Origin: Candidatus Sulfotelmatobacter sp.
Lineage (GTDB): Bacteria; Acidobacteriota; Terriglobia; Terriglobales; Acidobacteriaceae
Assembly: GCA_030039195.1 (NCBI GenBank)
Contig: JASHQK010000188.1
Coordinates: 1 to 32,106, forward strand
Direction: 5' to 3'
DNA length: 32,106 nucleotides
Part shown: positions 15,408 to 26,038 of the stretch, piece after piece
How the letters are laid out: every line of letters starts with the position of its first letter
Position numbering within the stretch: position 1 is the first letter of the stretch
Notes under the pieces: generated by a model
Database searches by the model: none
Seen by the model: the letters and a program-made list of their open reading frames with translations, nothing else
What the model was told of the DNA's origin: nothing
Position numbers and translations under genes: made by a program

Positions 15408-16703
15408 TTGGATGTGTGGAACAAGTCGACTCTGCGTTCTCTGGTCCTGCCCGGAGGAATTCTTCTACTCTTCGCCGCCGTGCTGGCGCACTCTGGCTGG
15501 ATCGCCCTCCCCAGCGCTTCGCTGCACTTCCTTTCCGATTGTGCTTTGTTAGGAGGCTTGCTGCTGGCCTGGCGCTTTCATTCCAGCCGGATCTTCCTGG
15601 CCCTGCTCGTTCTTTATGTCGCTGAACAGGCGATCGTGCTGCTTGCGCCGGCGCATGCGGGCAGCGCATTTCCTCCGGGACTGGCGGCTCTCGGTGTCGT
15701 CATTCCTCTGAACGTCATCATCATCGCCTTCGTCGAGGAGCGCGGTTTCACGGTTTCGAATGTTGCTCCCGCGCTGCTGTTCCTCTTTATGCAAGCCGTG
15801 TTCGTTGCCGTGCTCGCGCATGGAACCGAGACTACGGCTGCGCGTGCTCGCCATCCGGCACACGTGACGGTACCGAGTTATGTCGTCCTGGCCTTTGTTG
15901 CCGCGGGATTGTTGCTGCTTACACGATTCCTCCGCACGCACAAACCCGCCGACAATGCCCTGTTCTGGTCGCTGATTGCGTCGTTTCTCTCTTTCTACTT
16001 CCGTTCCGCGCAACCAATCTCGGCCGTTTATTCGCTGTCAGGCCTGACTATCCTCGCCATCTCGATCGTCGAAACCTCTTACCTCTTCGCTTATCACGAC
16101 GAACTGACATCACTGCCTTCACGCCGCGCTTTTAACGACGCGTTGCATCGGCTCGAGGCGCCATATTCGATTGCGGCTGTCGACATCGACCACTTCAAAC
16201 ACTTCAACGACAGCTATGGGCACGACATTGGCGACCAAGTTCTGCGCCTCGTTGCTTCAAAGCTGGCGCGCGTCACCGGCGGAGGCCACGCCTATCGTTG
16301 CGGCGGCGAGGAGTTCACCCTCCTTTTCCCCGGAAAAGCCGCGACCGAAGTCGCCCCGCATCTGGAACAATTGCGCGTTGCCATCGAAAATGCGCACTTC
16401 CACATGCGAGGAAGCGAACGGCGTCAGGTTCCACGTGGCCCCGACCGCCGTTCTGGCCGAAGCCGAAATCACGCACGAAAGGCGGATGCAATTCGGCAGC
16501 TGGCCCGGCCTGTATCGCGCGAGCTTCTTTCTGTAACGGTCAGTATGGGTGTCGCGGCTGGCTTGTCACAGACGGCCAATGCTGAACAAGTGCTTCAAGC
16601 CGCGGATAAGGCTTTGTACAGGGCTAAAGCCAACGGACGAAATCGGGTCGAAGTCGCTGCTTCGCGCCGCCCCGGGCGCAGCAAGGCCGCAGGAATCGCT
16701 TGA
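15408..16703 (+). CDS. Membrane-bound diguanylate cyclase (GGDEF)
   Basis: 431 aa. Start TTG 15408 with GGAG 7 nt upstream; no Met lies near the N-terminus. About six to seven membrane helices fill residues 12-228. The GGDEF domain follows (about 229-415): DELTSLPSRRAFN, AAVDIDHFKHFND with metal Asp259, and the signature RCGGEEFT (GGEEF 299-303), which should make c-di-GMP from two GTP. The RxxD inhibitory site is not present at the usual position (TGGG there), so product inhibition at an I-site is unlikely. A basic Arg-rich insertion (about 334-362, RRQVPRGPDRRSGRSRN) occurs after GGEEF, as in some other GGDEF proteins. It faces the regulator-MotB fusion gene, a link to motility-type signalling that is only suggestive. 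Confidence 0.9.
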   Translation: MDVWNKSTLRSLVLPGGILLLFAAVLAHSGWIALPSASLHFLSDCALLGGLLLAWRFHSSRIFLALLVLYVAEQAIVLLAPAHAGSAFPPGLAALGVVIPLNVIIIAFVEERGFTVSNVAPALLFLFMQAVFVAVLAHGTETTAARARHPAHVTVPSYVVLAFVAAGLLLLTRFLRTHKPADNALFWSLIASFLSFYFRSAQPISAVYSLSGLTILAISIVETSYLFAYHDELTSLPSRRAFNDALHRLEAPYSIAAVDIDHFKHFNDSYGHDIGDQVLRLVASKLARVTGGGHAYRCGGEEFTLLFPGKAATEVAPHLEQLRVAIENAHFHMRGSERRQVPRGPDRRSGRSRNHARKADAIRQLARPVSRELLSVTVSMGVAAGLSQTANAEQVLQAADKALYRAKANGRNRVEVAASRRPGRSKAAGIA

Positions 16704-17011
16704 GCTGTGCTCGCCGCGGGGAAGGATGTTTCATCGTGCGAGCCGGGCGGCCAACCGTAGGACGGGAAGTGAACAGCCCGGCCTCGCACGTTTCGCAAGC
16801 ACCACAGGCTGTGCGGTCAGCCCGCAGCGCCGGGAGTCCAAGCGTTTCCAGCCGGTTTCTCCTCCGGACTCACCCTGTTCCCCCTCGGTGACTCGCATTC
16901 TGCGGTCTGAAAAGCCGAAGCTTTCATAAATTTGCTTCGTGTTACGAATCACGAACAAAGTCGAAAGGGGAATTTCTTGCGCGCAAAGCTTCAGCCCCGT
17001 CCCACTCCGGC
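16704..17011. other. Convergent intergenic region
   Basis: 308 bp between the stops of the diguanylate cyclase and gltD. Apart from the hairpin at 16736-16789 I see no gene. Overlapping ORFs in the track here have no family resemblance and run antisense or through the hairpin. Confidence 0.5.
16736..16789. terminator. Large GC-rich hairpin after the diguanylate cyclase gene
   Basis: GTGCGAGCCGGGC (16736-16748) pairs with GCCCGGCCTCGCAC (16776-16789): 13 bp with one bulged C and a 27-nt loop. It starts 33 nt after the cyclase stop. The following bases are CGTTTCGC, a poor T-run, so it may act as a 3' stabilising structure or a barrier between convergent genes rather than a classical terminator. 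Confidence 0.45.
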
Positions 17012-18481
17012 TCAGGAAGCCAACTCTTGCAAGCGTCGAGGTTCCCTCGTCGGCTGTGAACGATCTGACGTTGCGCTGGAATTTAGATAGGCATCGACCG
17101 AAGCCGCCGCTTTGCGTCCTTCCGAAATCGCCCACACGACCAGCGATTGGCCACGGCGCATATCTCCCGCGGCAAACACCCCGGGAACAGATGACATGTA
17201 ATGCTGATCGGTGGCAACATTGCCGCGTTTATCGAGCTGCACGCCCAGCCGCTCGATCATTCCGTTGCGCACCGGACCTAGAAAGCCCATGGCGATCAAA
17301 ACCAGATCTACGTCTATGCTGAACTCCGTGTCAGGGATGGGCTCAAACTTCGGAGGAGGGCCAACCCGCACAGCATGAAGTTTTTGCACGCTACCACTTT
17401 CGTTGCCGCTGAAACTCGTGGTTGCGATGCTCCAGTCGCGAATGCCGCCTTCTTCGTGCGCGGCTTCCGTGCGCAACTGCATCGGCCAGAGCGGCCACGG
17501 AGTCAGCGGAGAACGATCGTCCGGAGGTTTCGGCATGATCTCGAATTGGTGAACCGAAATGGGCTTTTGCCGATGGCAAGTTCCCAGGCAGTCCGCGCCC
17601 GTGTCGCCTCCACCGATGATCACCACGCGTTTGCCGGTCGCCAGAATCTCCATTCCAGAATCGATCGAATCGCCCTGGCACCGCTTGTTCTGTTGTGGCA
17701 GGAACTCCATCGCAAAGTGAATTCCCTTCAGCTCTCGTCCTGGAACCCGTAAATCGCGGGGCTGCTCCGCTCCGCCTGCCAACACGATCGCATCGAACTC
17801 CTGCATCAGAGCTTCGACAGGAACTGTTTTGCCCACTTCGGCGTTGGTGACGAACTTCACGCCCTCCGCCATCATCTGTTCGATTCGCCGATCGATAATG
17901 TGCTTTTCCAGCTTGAATTGCGGAATCCCATAGCGCAGCAATCCGCCCACGCGGTCTGCTTTCTCATAAACCACCACGCCGTGTCCCGCCCGACACAATT
18001 GCTGCGCCGCCGCGAGTCCCGCCGGACCCGAGCCCACAATCGCGACGCATTTGCCGGTGCGAATTCTCGACGGTTCAGGACGAATCCATCCTTCCAGAAA
18101 TCCGCGCTCCACAATATTTTTTTCGTTCTGCTTGATTGCGACCGGCGGCTGGTTGATTCCCAGAACGCACGAGGCCTCGCACGGCGCGGGGCAAATCCTT
18201 CCGGTAAATTCGGGAAAATTGTTGGTCGCGTGCAACTGCCGCGCCGCTTCCTGCCAGCGCCCCCGATAGACGAGATCGTTCCAGTCGGGAATCAGATTGT
18301 TCACCGGACATCCGGTCTGACAGAACGGCACACCACAATCCATGCAGCGTGCGCCCTGCTCGCGCAGCTTCGACTCGGGGAAATCCTGATAGATTTCGAA
18401 CCAGTCGTTGACCCGTTCGAGCACGGGACGCCGCGGCGCCAGTTCGCGCGAATACTCCATGAAGCCGGTGGTCTTACCCAT
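17012..18481 (-). CDS. gltD: Glutamate synthase (NADPH) small subunit
   Basis: 489 aa, usual length. It passes electrons from NAD(P)H through FAD and iron-sulfur clusters to the large subunit, which makes glutamate from glutamine and 2-oxoglutarate. N-terminal cysteine clusters [14 protein letters not shown] and CPAPCEASC bind two [4Fe-4S]. The FAD fold is [17 protein letters not shown], the NAD(P)H fold [16 protein letters not shown], and the closing FAD motif [21 protein letters not shown] polar tail of about 22 residues ends the protein. The start ATG lies inside the end of gltB: ATGGGTAA holds both the gltD start and the gltB stop, an 8-nt overlap that couples the two subunits. Confidence 0.97.
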   Translation of the reverse strand: MGKTTGFMEYSRELAPRRPVLERVNDWFEIYQDFPESKLREQGARCMDCGVPFCQTGCPVNNLIPDWNDLVYRGRWQEAARQLHATNNFPEFTGRICPAPCEASCVLGINQPPVAIKQNEKNIVERGFLEGWIRPEPSRIRTGKCVAIVGSGPAGLAAAQQLCRAGHGVVVYEKADRVGGLLRYGIPQFKLEKHIIDRRIEQMMAEGVKFVTNAEVGKTVPVEALMQEFDAIVLAGGAEQPRDLRVPGRELKGIHFAMEFLPQQNKRCQGDSIDSGMEILATGKRVVIIGGGDTGADCLGTCHRQKPISVHQFEIMPKPPDDRSPLTPWPLWPMQLRTEAAHEEGGIRDWSIATTSFSGNESGSVQKLHAVRVGPPPKFEPIPDTEFSIDVDLVLIAMGFLGPVRNGMIERLGVQLDKRGNVATDQHYMSSVPGVFAAGDMRRGQSLVVWAISEGRKAAASVDAYLNSSATSDRSQPTREPRRLQELAS

Positions 18482-21400
18482 TCAACACCAGCCCATTCAC
18501 CGCTAGCCTGTCTTCGGAAGCATGCGGATCGAGCCTGGCTCGAGGATCGAGGAGGGAAACGAAATTCGGAGTGTATGCCGTTTCCCTGCGGTCGATTCCG
18601 AGCACTCGCTTGTATTCGTGCGGGAACACTTTGATGAATCGCGGCAACGCCTCCTGCCAGTTTTCGAGAATCCATTGCGCCCGGCAGCTGCTGGTCAATT
18701 CCGCATGCCGCGCCACAAGACTGCGCACGGTCTGCAGATCTGCTTCCTCGATCAACGGCTCCAGGTCGACCGATTGCAGATTGCAGCGTTTATCGGTGAA
18801 GTCGCCAGCTTCGTCGAATACGTAGGCGATCCCGCCACTCATGCCTGCGGCAAAATTGCGCCCGCATGAGCCGAGCACAGCGACTAATCCATTCGTCATG
18901 TATTCGCAGCCGTGATCGCCGACGCCTTCGACCACGGCGGTCGCGCCGGAATTGCGAACCGCGAAGCGTTCTCCGGCAATTCCATTGAAGAACACTTCTC
19001 CACTCGTGGCGCCGTACAGTGCAACATTGCCGATAATGATGTTTTCTTCCGCTTTGAACCCGGCCTCTCGCGGTGCACGGACGATGATTTTGCCGCCGGA
19101 AAGTCCCTTGCCTACATAATCATTTGCGTCGCCTTCGAGCGTCAACGTGACTCCCTTGGCGAGGAACGCGCCCATACTTTGCCCCGCGGAGCCGGCGAGA
19201 TGAATCCGAATCGTGTCGTCGGGAAGCCCGGCCGAACCGTAGCGGCGGGCGATTTCTCCGCTGAGGATCGTGCCGACCGAACGATGCACGTTGCGCACCG
19301 GCAAATTAATTTCGACGGAGTTCAGGCTCAGGAGAGCATCCAGCGAGTGTTCGACCAGTTGATGATCGAGCGCCTGCTCCAGCCCATGATTCTGCCTCTG
19401 GATGCAGTGCCGCGTCACCCGCGACGGTACCGGAGGATTGTAGAGAATGGCGGAATAATCCAGCCCGCGCGCTTTCCAGTGCTCGACCGCGGGTTCTGCA
19501 TCGAGCATATCCACACGCCCGACCATCTCGTCGACCGTGCGGAAACCCATTTCCGCCATGTATTGCCGCAGCTGCTCGGCAATAAAGAAGAAGAAGTTGA
19601 TGACGTGTTCGGGCTGGCCCTGGAACTGCTTCCGCAGGACGGGATCCTGCGTCGCGATCCCCACGGAGCAGGTGTTCAGGTGACATTTGCGCATCATGAT
19701 GCATCCCATCGCGATCAGCGGTGTCGTAGCAAATCCGAATTCCTCGGCACCAAGCAACGCTGCGATAGCTACGTCGCGGCCAGTTTGCAGCTTGCCATCG
19801 GTTTGCACGCGAATGCGGCTGCGCAGATCGTTGAGCAGCAAAGTCTGCTGCGTTTCGGCTAATCCCAATTCCCATGGAATGCCGGCGTGCTTGATCGAAC
19901 TCAGGGGCGATGCACCCGTACCGCCGGTATCGCCGCTGATCAGAACGACGTCCGCGTGCGCCTTCGCAACTCCGGCAGCGACCGTTCCTACTCCAACTTC
20001 CGCGACGAGCTTCACCGCAATCCGAGCCTGCGGATTTACATTCTTCAGGTCGTAAATCAACTGCGCCAGATCTTCGATCGAATAAATGTCGTGATGCGGC
20101 GGCGGCGAAATGAGCCCTACTCCCGGAATCGAATGCCGCAGGCGGGCGATCACTTCATCGACCTTGTGCCCCGGCAACTGACCGCCTTCACCCGGCTTCG
20201 CGCCCTGCGCCATCTTGATCTGCAACTCGTCCGCGTTGACGAGATAGTTCGCCGTAACTCCAAAGCGAGCCGATGCGACCTGCTTGACAGCGCTCCGCCG
20301 CGAATCTCCATTGGGATCGGGCTTGAAGCGCTCTTCGTCCTCTCCGCCTTCACCGGTATTCGATTTCCCGCCGATACGGTTCATTGCGATCGCCAGCGTC
20401 TCATGAGCTTCCTTGCTGATCGATCCGAACGACATCGCGCCGGTTGTGAAGCGCTTCACGATCTCTTTCGCAGGTTCGACTTCCGCAAGCGGAACCGGCG
20501 TGTCGCTCTTCTTTAATTTCATGAGGCCGCGCAGCGTGCACAGTTGGCTGCTCTGCTGGTCGATGAGGTCCGTATATTCCTGGAAGGTCTTGAAGCTTTC
20601 CTGCCGCACCGCCTGCTGCAGTTTGCCGATCGTCGCGGGATTCAGGAGATGATACTCGCCGTTTACGCGCTGATGATAATTCCCGCCAACCGCCAGTTCA
20701 GTTTCAAAATCGGTCAGCGCCCGGAAGGCGAATTCGTGCTTCATCTGCGCTTCCCGCGCCAGCACATCGAGCCCGATTCCTTCGAGCCGCGACGTCGTTC
20801 CTGCGAAATACGCATCGATTAATCCTTTGTTCAGCCCGATAGCTTCAAAAACCTGCGCTCCCTGGTAGCTCTGCAAGGTCGAGATGCCCATCTTCGAGAA
20901 AGTCTTGAGCAGACCCTTCTTGATCGCTTTCATCAAGCGCTGAACTGCCAAATCCGGTGAGACGCCGTCGCCCAAGTCACCGCGCCAGGCCAGCTCTTCC
21001 ACACTCTCGAGTGCCAGATAAGGATTGATAGCGCTAGCGCCATATCCGCTCAAGAGAGCGAAATGCATGACTTCGCGCGGCTCGCCAGACTCGGTGATCA
21101 GGGCCACCTGCGTTCGGGTCTGCTGGCGTACCAGTAGATTGTGAACGGCCGCCAGCGCGAGCAACGCAGGAATGGGCGCGTAGTCTTTGTCTACGCCGCG
21201 ATCGGAAAGGATCAACAGCGAATATCCAGCCCTGACTGCCTGCGATGCTCTGCGGCACAATTCATCGAGCGCGCGCTTGAGCCCCCCCTCGCCTTCACTC
21301 GCGACAAACAGAGCAGGCAGCGTGGTCGCCAGCAGATCGCGATGCGAAACGCGCCGCAGCTTTTCCAGTTCCCGGTTTGTGAGGAGCGGATGCTCCAGCT

Positions 21401-23114
21401 TCAGCATGTGGCAGTTTTCCGGAGCTTCTTCCAGAATGTTCCGTTCGCTGCCGATGTAGCTGATCAGCGACATCACCATCTCTTCGCGAATGGGATCGAT
21501 CGGCGGGTTCGTGACCTGGGCAAACAGCTGCTTGAAATAATTGAAGAGCGACTGCGGCTTGTCCGAGAGACACGCGAGGGGAGTATCGGTTCCCATCGAT
21601 CCGACCGGCTCTTCGCCCTTGGTTGCCATAGGCGCGAGGATCATCCTCACATCTTCATCGCTATATCCGAACGCGCGCTGGCGGCGCAGCAGCGCCTCCG
21701 CATCGGGATGATGCATGCGCGAAGGCTCGGGCAACTGATCGATGGTGACGTGATTCTCTTTCAGCCACTCCGCATAGGGACGCCGCGCCGCCAATTGTTC
21801 TTTGATTTCGCGATCGGAAATGATGCGGCCCTCGACCGTATCCACGAGAAACATTTTTCCCGGCTGCAGACGCCCTTTGCGCTTCACTTCCTCCGGCGCA
21901 ATATCGAGCACTCCCGCTTCCGACGCCATTACGACGAGATCATCCTGCGTGACCACATATCGTCCCGGGCGCAATCCATTGCGGTCGAGCGTGGCTCCGA
22001 TGACGCGCCCATCCGTGAACGCGATCGCCGCCGGTCCATCCCACGGCTCCATCAGACACGCGTGGTATTCATAAAACGAGCGCTTCTCCGGATTCATGTG
22101 CGGATTGCCTGCCCACGCCTCCGGGATCATCATCGCCATGACGTGCGGCAAGCTGCGTCCCGCCTGAAACAACAGCTCGACAGCATTGTCAAAATTCGCC
22201 GAGTCGCTGCCGTCGGGTGCAATGATCGGAAGCAACTTCTTGATATCGTCCCCAAACAACTCCGATTTCAGCAGCGACTGCCGAGCTTCCATCCAGTTCA
22301 CATTGCCGCGCAGCGTGTTGATTTCGCCGTTGTGCGCGATGTAGCGATAGGGATGCGCGCGCTGCCAACTCGGAAACGTGTTGGTCGAGAATCGCTGGTG
22401 CACCAGACACAACGCGCTCTCCGTATCAGGATCGGAGAGTTCGCGGTAAAAGTTCTCTATCTGCGGCGCGAGCAGCAGGCCTTTGTAGACGATGGTCCGG
22501 CAGGAAAGCGAAGGGATGTAGAACATCTCCGCATCTTCCATCTTCGATTCTTGAACTTCGTTCTCCGCGCGCTTTCGGACCACGTACAGCTTGCGCTCGA
22601 ACGCGTCTTCGTCCATTCCTTCCGCGCAACCCACAAAAATCTGCTGGATATACGGCTGTGACGCCCGCGCCACCCGCCCAATCGCCGACGCATAGACCGG
22701 TGTATCGCGCCATCCCAGCAGATTCAATCCTTCTTCGCGAATGATCCGCTCGAGAATCCCTTCGCACTGCAGCCGCGGATACTTCTCTACCGGCAAGAAG
22801 GTCATTCCGACGGCATATTTACCCGTATCCGGCAGCGCAAAGCCAAGCTTCTGGCATTCGCGGGCGAAGAATTTATCTGGAATCTGGATCAGCACTCCGG
22901 CGCCATCGCCGGTTTCCGGATCGCACCCGCACGCTCCCCGGTGCGTCAGATTCAGTAGGACTTGAATGCCCTTGCGAATAATGTCGTGACTCTTCTTGCC
23001 CGAGATGCTGGCCACAAATCCGATCCCGCACGCGTCGTGTTCGTGCGCCGGGTCATACAATCCCTGCGCCGGCGGCAGGCCGTTTTTCAGCTTCAAGGGC
23101 ATTTCGCGGGACAT
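18474..23114 (-). CDS. gltB: Glutamate synthase large subunit
   Basis: 1546 aa, full length. The N-terminal glutamine amidotransferase domain follows a propeptide of about 28 residues, with the nucleophile Cys29 in [12 protein letters not shown]. The central and FMN-binding synthase domains follow ([41 protein letters not shown]). The [3Fe-4S] cluster cysteines are near 1137-1148 in [20 protein letters not shown]. The C-terminal beta-helix carries the GxxxG repeats ([18 protein letters not shown], then [15 protein letters not shown]). Start ATG 23114 has AGGTGG 5 nt upstream, which decides it over ATG 23102. It forms a two-gene operon with gltD and is divergent from the ABC transporter genes. 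Confidence 0.97.
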   Translation of the reverse strand: MSREMPLKLKNGLPPAQGLYDPAHEHDACGIGFVASISGKKSHDIIRKGIQVLLNLTHRGACGCDPETGDGAGVLIQIPDKFFARECQKLGFALPDTGKYAVGMTFLPVEKYPRLQCEGILERIIREEGLNLLGWRDTPVYASAIGRVARASQPYIQQIFVGCAEGMDEDAFERKLYVVRKRAENEVQESKMEDAEMFYIPSLSCRTIVYKGLLLAPQIENFYRELSDPDTESALCLVHQRFSTNTFPSWQRAHPYRYIAHNGEINTLRGNVNWMEARQSLLKSELFGDDIKKLLPIIAPDGSDSANFDNAVELLFQAGRSLPHVMAMMIPEAWAGNPHMNPEKRSFYEYHACLMEPWDGPAAIAFTDGRVIGATLDRNGLRPGRYVVTQDDLVVMASEAGVLDIAPEEVKRKGRLQPGKMFLVDTVEGRIISDREIKEQLAARRPYAEWLKENHVTIDQLPEPSRMHHPDAEALLRRQRAFGYSDEDVRMILAPMATKGEEPVGSMGTDTPLACLSDKPQSLFNYFKQLFAQVTNPPIDPIREEMVMSLISYIGSERNILEEAPENCHMLKLEHPLLTNRELEKLRRVSHRDLLATTLPALFVASEGEGGLKRALDELCRRASQAVRAGYSLLILSDRGVDKDYAPIPALLALAAVHNLLVRQQTRTQVALITESGEPREVMHFALLSGYGASAINPYLALESVEELAWRGDLGDGVSPDLAVQRLMKAIKKGLLKTFSKMGISTLQSYQGAQVFEAIGLNKGLIDAYFAGTTSRLEGIGLDVLAREAQMKHEFAFRALTDFETELAVGGNYHQRVNGEYHLLNPATIGKLQQAVRQESFKTFQEYTDLIDQQSSQLCTLRGLMKLKKSDTPVPLAEVEPAKEIVKRFTTGAMSFGSISKEAHETLAIAMNRIGGKSNTGEGGEDEERFKPDPNGDSRRSAVKQVASARFGVTANYLVNADELQIKMAQGAKPGEGGQLPGHKVDEVIARLRHSIPGVGLISPPPHHDIYSIEDLAQLIYDLKNVNPQARIAVKLVAEVGVGTVAAGVAKAHADVVLISGDTGGTGASPLSSIKHAGIPWELGLAETQQTLLLNDLRSRIRVQTDGKLQTGRDVAIAALLGAEEFGFATTPLIAMGCIMMRKCHLNTCSVGIATQDPVLRKQFQGQPEHVINFFFFIAEQLRQYMAEMGFRTVDEMVGRVDMLDAEPAVEHWKARGLDYSAILYNPPVPSRVTRHCIQRQNHGLEQALDHQLVEHSLDALLSLNSVEINLPVRNVHRSVGTILSGEIARRYGSAGLPDDTIRIHLAGSAGQSMGAFLAKGVTLTLEGDANDYVGKGLSGGKIIVRAPREAGFKAEENIIIGNVALYGATSGEVFFNGIAGERFAVRNSGATAVVEGVGDHGCEYMTNGLVAVLGSCGRNFAAGMSGGIAYVFDEAGDFTDKRCNLQSVDLEPLIEEADLQTVRSLVARHAELTSSCRAQWILENWQEALPRFIKVFPHEYKRVLGIDRRETAYTPNFVSLLDPRARLDPHASEDRLAVNGLVLNG

Positions 23115-23584
23115 CCGGGTCCACCTGCTTAAGTTCTAGAATCCGTTGTTCTTGGGCGTATCTGGCGGGCAGCGGGAGATTCGCACACCCCAGCTCAAGA
23201 AGATACTTCCGTAGCTTTACTTAATAGCGTCTCAAGGCGAGCAAAGTACAATGCAGAATTTCGATGGGAACCATGCGAATTTCAGGTTGCCCGTTCGTCG
23301 CGTTGGGTTCGTGATGGCTCCATCGCGAGACAGAGGGGCGGCCAAGCCGCGAGGCGAGGGCCTGCCCTGAGCAATCCTCGGCGTAGCGAGGGGAATCGAC
23401 CGGGGACCTCGTGTGCAGCGAACCCACTCCGCCCGTGTTGTTGAAAGTCACCTCGAAAAACGATTCGTAGCAGGCCACGCCTTAAGGCCTGCCGAAACTG
23501 AGCGCAACAAACGCGGCTCGGATTTAGCCGCTGCCGAAACCAAACCATACCCTAACCCCACGATCTCCGTTATCCTTTCCGCGC
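23115..23584. other. Divergent intergenic region gltB / ABC operon
   Basis: 470 bp with no recognisable gene; the track ORFs here are shadows. It contains a degenerate dispersed element (about 23351-23410) and a hairpin, GCAGGCC (23470-23476) with GGCCTGC (23486-23492), whose loop overlaps the palindrome GCCTTAAGGC. Promoters for gltB and the transporter must lie here, but I cannot point to clear -35/-10 pairs. Confidence 0.45.
23351..23410. repeat. Degenerate dispersed repeat, copy 1
   Basis: Shares blocks with 29888-29945: GAGGCGAG(x)GGCC, GCCCTGAGC, a GC-x-AGCGAG segment, GAAT, and GGGGA(x)CTCG, in the same order and orientation, with small gaps. Both copies are in noncoding DNA. The alignment was made by eye and identity is moderate. 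Confidence 0.4.
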
Positions 23585-24349
23585 ATGCCCGCCAGCCCCG
23601 TCATCGAATTCCGCGACGTCGCCTATCGCGTCGCCCATACGCAGGTGCTGTGCAACTTCTCGCTGCAAATCGAGGGTGGGGAAATTTTCGTCCTCCTCGG
23701 ACGCAGTGGCTCCGGCAAAACCACCACCCTCAAGCTCATCAACCGCCTGTTATCCCCCACACACGGGGAAGTCCGGGTCAATGGCACGGCTAACTCCGAC
23801 ACCGATGTCATTCGTCTGCGCCGCAGCATCGGTTACGTCATCCAGGAAGTCGGCCTGTTTCCTCACTTCACTGTCGCCCGCAACATCGCCCTCGTTCCTC
23901 GCATCGAAGGCTGGTCTGAGCCCCGCATTCGAGCCCGCGTCGCTGAACTCCTGCAACTCACTGGCCTCACTCCCGAAATCGCTTGCCGTTATCCCCACCA
24001 GCTTTCCGGAGGCCAACGCCAGCGCGTGGGCGTAGCCCGCGCTCTTGCCGCCGACCCGCAAATCCTGCTCATGGATGAACCCTTCGGCGCGCTCGATCCC
24101 CTCACTCGCGACGATATGCAAAGAGAATTTCTCGAATTGCAGAAGCGGCTGGGCAAAACGGTGGTGTTCGTAACCCACGATCTTCGTGAAGCTCTGCGGC
24201 TCGGCTCCCGTATCGGGCTCATGGAAGCCGGCAAGCTGGTTAACGTTCTTCGCCCCAGCGAATTCCTGAGCTCCACCGATCCTTGGGCCGCAGCCTATGT
24301 TCGCGCTTTTCAAGGCCCTATCGATTCCCGCGCTGAAGGAGGATCATGA
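23585..24349 (+). CDS. ABC transporter ATPase, OpuCA/OsmV-type (no CBS domains)
   Basis: 254 aa. It is the cytoplasmic ATPase of a quaternary-amine importer. Walker A GRSGSGKTT (40-48), Q-loop near Gln87 (GYVIQEVGLFPH), signature QLSGGQRQR (139-147), Walker B ILLMDEPFGALD (160-171) and switch His in VFVTHDLREAL are all present. The wording matches the glycine-betaine/carnitine/choline group. OpuCA proteins usually carry about 120 extra residues with two CBS domains that sense ionic strength; they are absent here, so osmotic gating is unlikely. The stop overlaps the permease start by ATGA. The adjacent egtB-egtD pair suggests a betaine substrate such as ergothioneine. Confidence 0.92.
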   Translation: MPASPVIEFRDVAYRVAHTQVLCNFSLQIEGGEIFVLLGRSGSGKTTTLKLINRLLSPTHGEVRVNGTANSDTDVIRLRRSIGYVIQEVGLFPHFTVARNIALVPRIEGWSEPRIRARVAELLQLTGLTPEIACRYPHQLSGGQRQRVGVARALAADPQILLMDEPFGALDPLTRDDMQREFLELQKRLGKTVVFVTHDLREALRLGSRIGLMEAGKLVNVLRPSEFLSSTDPWAAAYVRAFQGPIDSRAEGGS

Positions 24350-24978
24350 GTTTCTGGCAATTTCTGCTGCAAAATCGCGGCCAGGTGCTCGAACTCACCG
24401 CCGAGCATCTCTGGCTCGTCGGCCTCTCCACATTGTTGGCGACGCTGACCGGAATTCCGCTCGGCATCCTGATCGCTCATCGTCCGCGCTTCAACAAGCC
24501 AGTCCTGGGCAGCGCGAACATCATTCAGACTGTTCCCAGCCTCGCCCTTTTCGGATTTCTCCTGCCCGTCCCCTGGCTCGGGGATCGCGCCGACCGCCTC
24601 ACTATTCTCGCTCTCACGCTCTACGCACTTCTGCCCATCATTCGCAATACCTTGGCTGGAATTCGCGGCGTCGATGCCGCCGTCATCGAATCCGGCCGCG
24701 GCATGGGCATGACCGAATCGCAGCTACTTTTTCAAGTGGAACTGCCGCTTGCCTCGAGCGTGATTCTCTCCGGCGTACGCACCGCCGTCGTGATCTCTGT
24801 CGGCCTGGCCACCATCGCGGCGGCCATCGGCGCTGGAGGCCTCGGAGAATTTATCTTTCGCGGACTCGCTATGGTCGACAATTCCGTGATTCTTGCCGGT
24901 GCCATTCCCGCTGCAATCCTGGCTCTGTTCGCCGATTTCGGCATCGGCCTGCTCGAAAGGCGACTCGAGCCCCGATGA
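24346..24978 (+). CDS. ABC transporter permease, OpuCB/OsmW-type
   Basis: 210 aa, typical of the OpuCB/OsmW/YehW group. It has five to six membrane helices, among them LWLVGLSTLLATLTGIPLGI, LTILALTLYALLPIIRNTLA and VILAGAIPAAILALFADFGI. The EAA-type loop contacting the ATPase is AAVIESGRGMGMTESQLLFQ. PSLALFGFLLP is the conserved segment of this permease group. The ATG overlaps the ATPase stop (ATGA), and its own stop overlaps the binding-protein start in the same way, so the three genes are translated as one unit. It forms the membrane channel, probably as a homodimer, since only one permease gene is present. Confidence 0.93.
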   Translation: MSFWQFLLQNRGQVLELTAEHLWLVGLSTLLATLTGIPLGILIAHRPRFNKPVLGSANIIQTVPSLALFGFLLPVPWLGDRADRLTILALTLYALLPIIRNTLAGIRGVDAAVIESGRGMGMTESQLLFQVELPLASSVILSGVRTAVVISVGLATIAAAIGAGGLGEFIFRGLAMVDNSVILAGAIPAAILALFADFGIGLLERRLEPR

Positions 24979-25877
24979 TCGCCCGGCACTCGATTTCCGA
25001 GCAGCTTCTCGCAACGCTTCTTCTTTTTCTATTTTCGATTTCCTGTTCGTCGTCGCATCGCAACCGCATCGTCATCGGCTCCAAGAATTTCACGGAGTCG
25101 TTGATCCTCGCCGAAATCCTCGCGCAGCAGATCGAATCCCATACCAGCCTGCGGGTCGAACGCCGTTTTTACTTGCAAGGAACTTTCATCTGCCAGCAGG
25201 CCATCCTCGCCGGCCGCATCGACATGTATCCCGAGTACACCGGCACCGCGATGACAGCTATCCTGAAGCAAAAGCCGGCGGGCGACGAGCAAGCCGTCTA
25301 TCAGCACTTAAAAAGTGAATACGAACGCCGCTTCCAAATGACGCTCGGCCCGCCCTTCGGCTTCAATGACACCTTCGCCATCGAAATCCGCGGCGAGGAT
25401 GCTCTCCGCCTGCATCTCGGAACGATTTCCGACGCTGTCGCTTACGCCCCGCAGTGGCGCGCCGGGTTCGGCTATGAGTTCATGGAGCGTCCCGATGGAT
25501 ATCGCGGCCTCGTCGCGGCCTATAAGTTGAACTTCTCAAGCCCTCCGCGTGTGATGGATCTTGGCCTGCTTGCCCGCGCGCTGCACGATCATCAAATCGA
25601 TCTCGCCGCGGGAAACGCCACTGACGGTCTCATCCCTGTGCTGGATCTATTCGTGCTGGAAGATAATCTTCACTATTTCCCTCGCTACGACGCCGTTCCG
25701 GTTATTCGCCAGCAAACGCTGCAAGCGCATCCTGAGATTGCCGGCACGCTCGACTCCCTCCGTGATCAGATCAACGACGAAGAAATGCGCGCACTGAATT
25801 ACGCCGTCACTGGCCAACACCGCGACGTCAAGGAAGTCGTGCGCGACTTTCTGCGGGGGAAACACCAAATCCCATGA
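24975..25877 (+). CDS. OpuCC/OsmX-type substrate-binding lipoprotein
   Basis: 300 aa from ATG 24975, whose ATGA overlaps the permease stop. The track ORF starting at 24297 is the same frame extended through the permease gene and should be ignored. A signal peptide with a probable lipobox (LLLFLFSISC) is followed by VIGSKNFTESLILAEILAQQ, the hallmark of glycine-betaine/choline/osmoprotectant binding proteins, then DMYPEYTGTAMTAIL and DLAAGNATDGLI in the second lobe. It captures a quaternary amine outside the membrane. It is a separate protein rather than fused to the permease, unlike EgtU of Gram-positives. Ligand specificity cannot be read from sequence alone; the following egtBD genes make ergothioneine or hercynine candidates. 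Confidence 0.92.
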   Translation: MIARHSISEQLLATLLLFLFSISCSSSHRNRIVIGSKNFTESLILAEILAQQIESHTSLRVERRFYLQGTFICQQAILAGRIDMYPEYTGTAMTAILKQKPAGDEQAVYQHLKSEYERRFQMTLGPPFGFNDTFAIEIRGEDALRLHLGTISDAVAYAPQWRAGFGYEFMERPDGYRGLVAAYKLNFSSPPRVMDLGLLARALHDHQIDLAAGNATDGLIPVLDLFVLEDNLHYFPRYDAVPVIRQQTLQAHPEIAGTLDSLRDQINDEEMRALNYAVTGQHRDVKEVVRDFLRGKHQIP

Positions 25878-25908
25878 GTGCGCGGGCAGAGCTAATGGTC
25901 AGCAAGTC

Positions 25909-25963
25909 GGTGGTGAGAGCCATTTCGCGCAGCTTTCACCCCCACCTAAAGTATGCATTTTTT
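25909..25963 (+). terminator. Probable terminator of the ABC transporter operon
   Basis: GGTGGTGAGAGC (25909-25920) pairs with GCTTTCA (25932-25938) and CCACC (25942-25946): 12 pairs including one G-U, with a CCC bulge and an 11-nt loop. TTTTTT follows at 25958-25963, 11 nt beyond the stem. It begins 31 nt after the binding-protein stop. The distance to the T-run is longer than ideal. Confidence 0.5.
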
Positions 25964-26010
25964 GCCTGCGACCTTGCCCCTACACCGGACATCTAAGGCT
26001 GACGTGGGAA

Positions 26011-26032
26011 ATCCGGCATGGCCTGGCCGGAT
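26011..26032 (+). promoter_or_regulatory. Hairpin 1 upstream of egtB
   Basis: ATCCGGC (26011-26017), 8-nt loop, GCCGGAT (26026-26032), followed by CGTTTTGT. It may be a second terminator for the transporter operon, or part of an egtB leader together with the next inverted repeat, which starts 6 nt later. Confidence 0.4.
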
Positions 26033-26038
26033 CGTTTT

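Noticed and set aside
17900-18634. 244-aa plus-strand ORF across gltD and gltB
   Set aside because: Antisense to conserved FAD and iron-sulfur motifs of gltD; no support.
18912-19862. 316-aa plus-strand ORF antisense to gltB
   Set aside because: Shadow of the GC-rich third-position pattern of gltB; no recognisable domain or RBS.
21141-22661. 506-aa plus-strand ORF antisense to gltB
   Set aside because: It is rich in Arg, His and Gln, matches no family, and lies wholly antisense to a well conserved gltB.
23221-23548. Small minus-strand ORFs (85 and 88 aa) in the gltB/ABC gap
   Set aside because: They lie over the dispersed repeat, have no RBS, and show low-complexity Arg/Ser composition.
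24297-25877. 526-aa ORF in the track overlapping the permease gene
   Set aside because: Only the part from ATG 24975 is a binding protein; the first 226 codons run through the permease gene in another frame and are Arg/Pro/His-rich shadow sequence.
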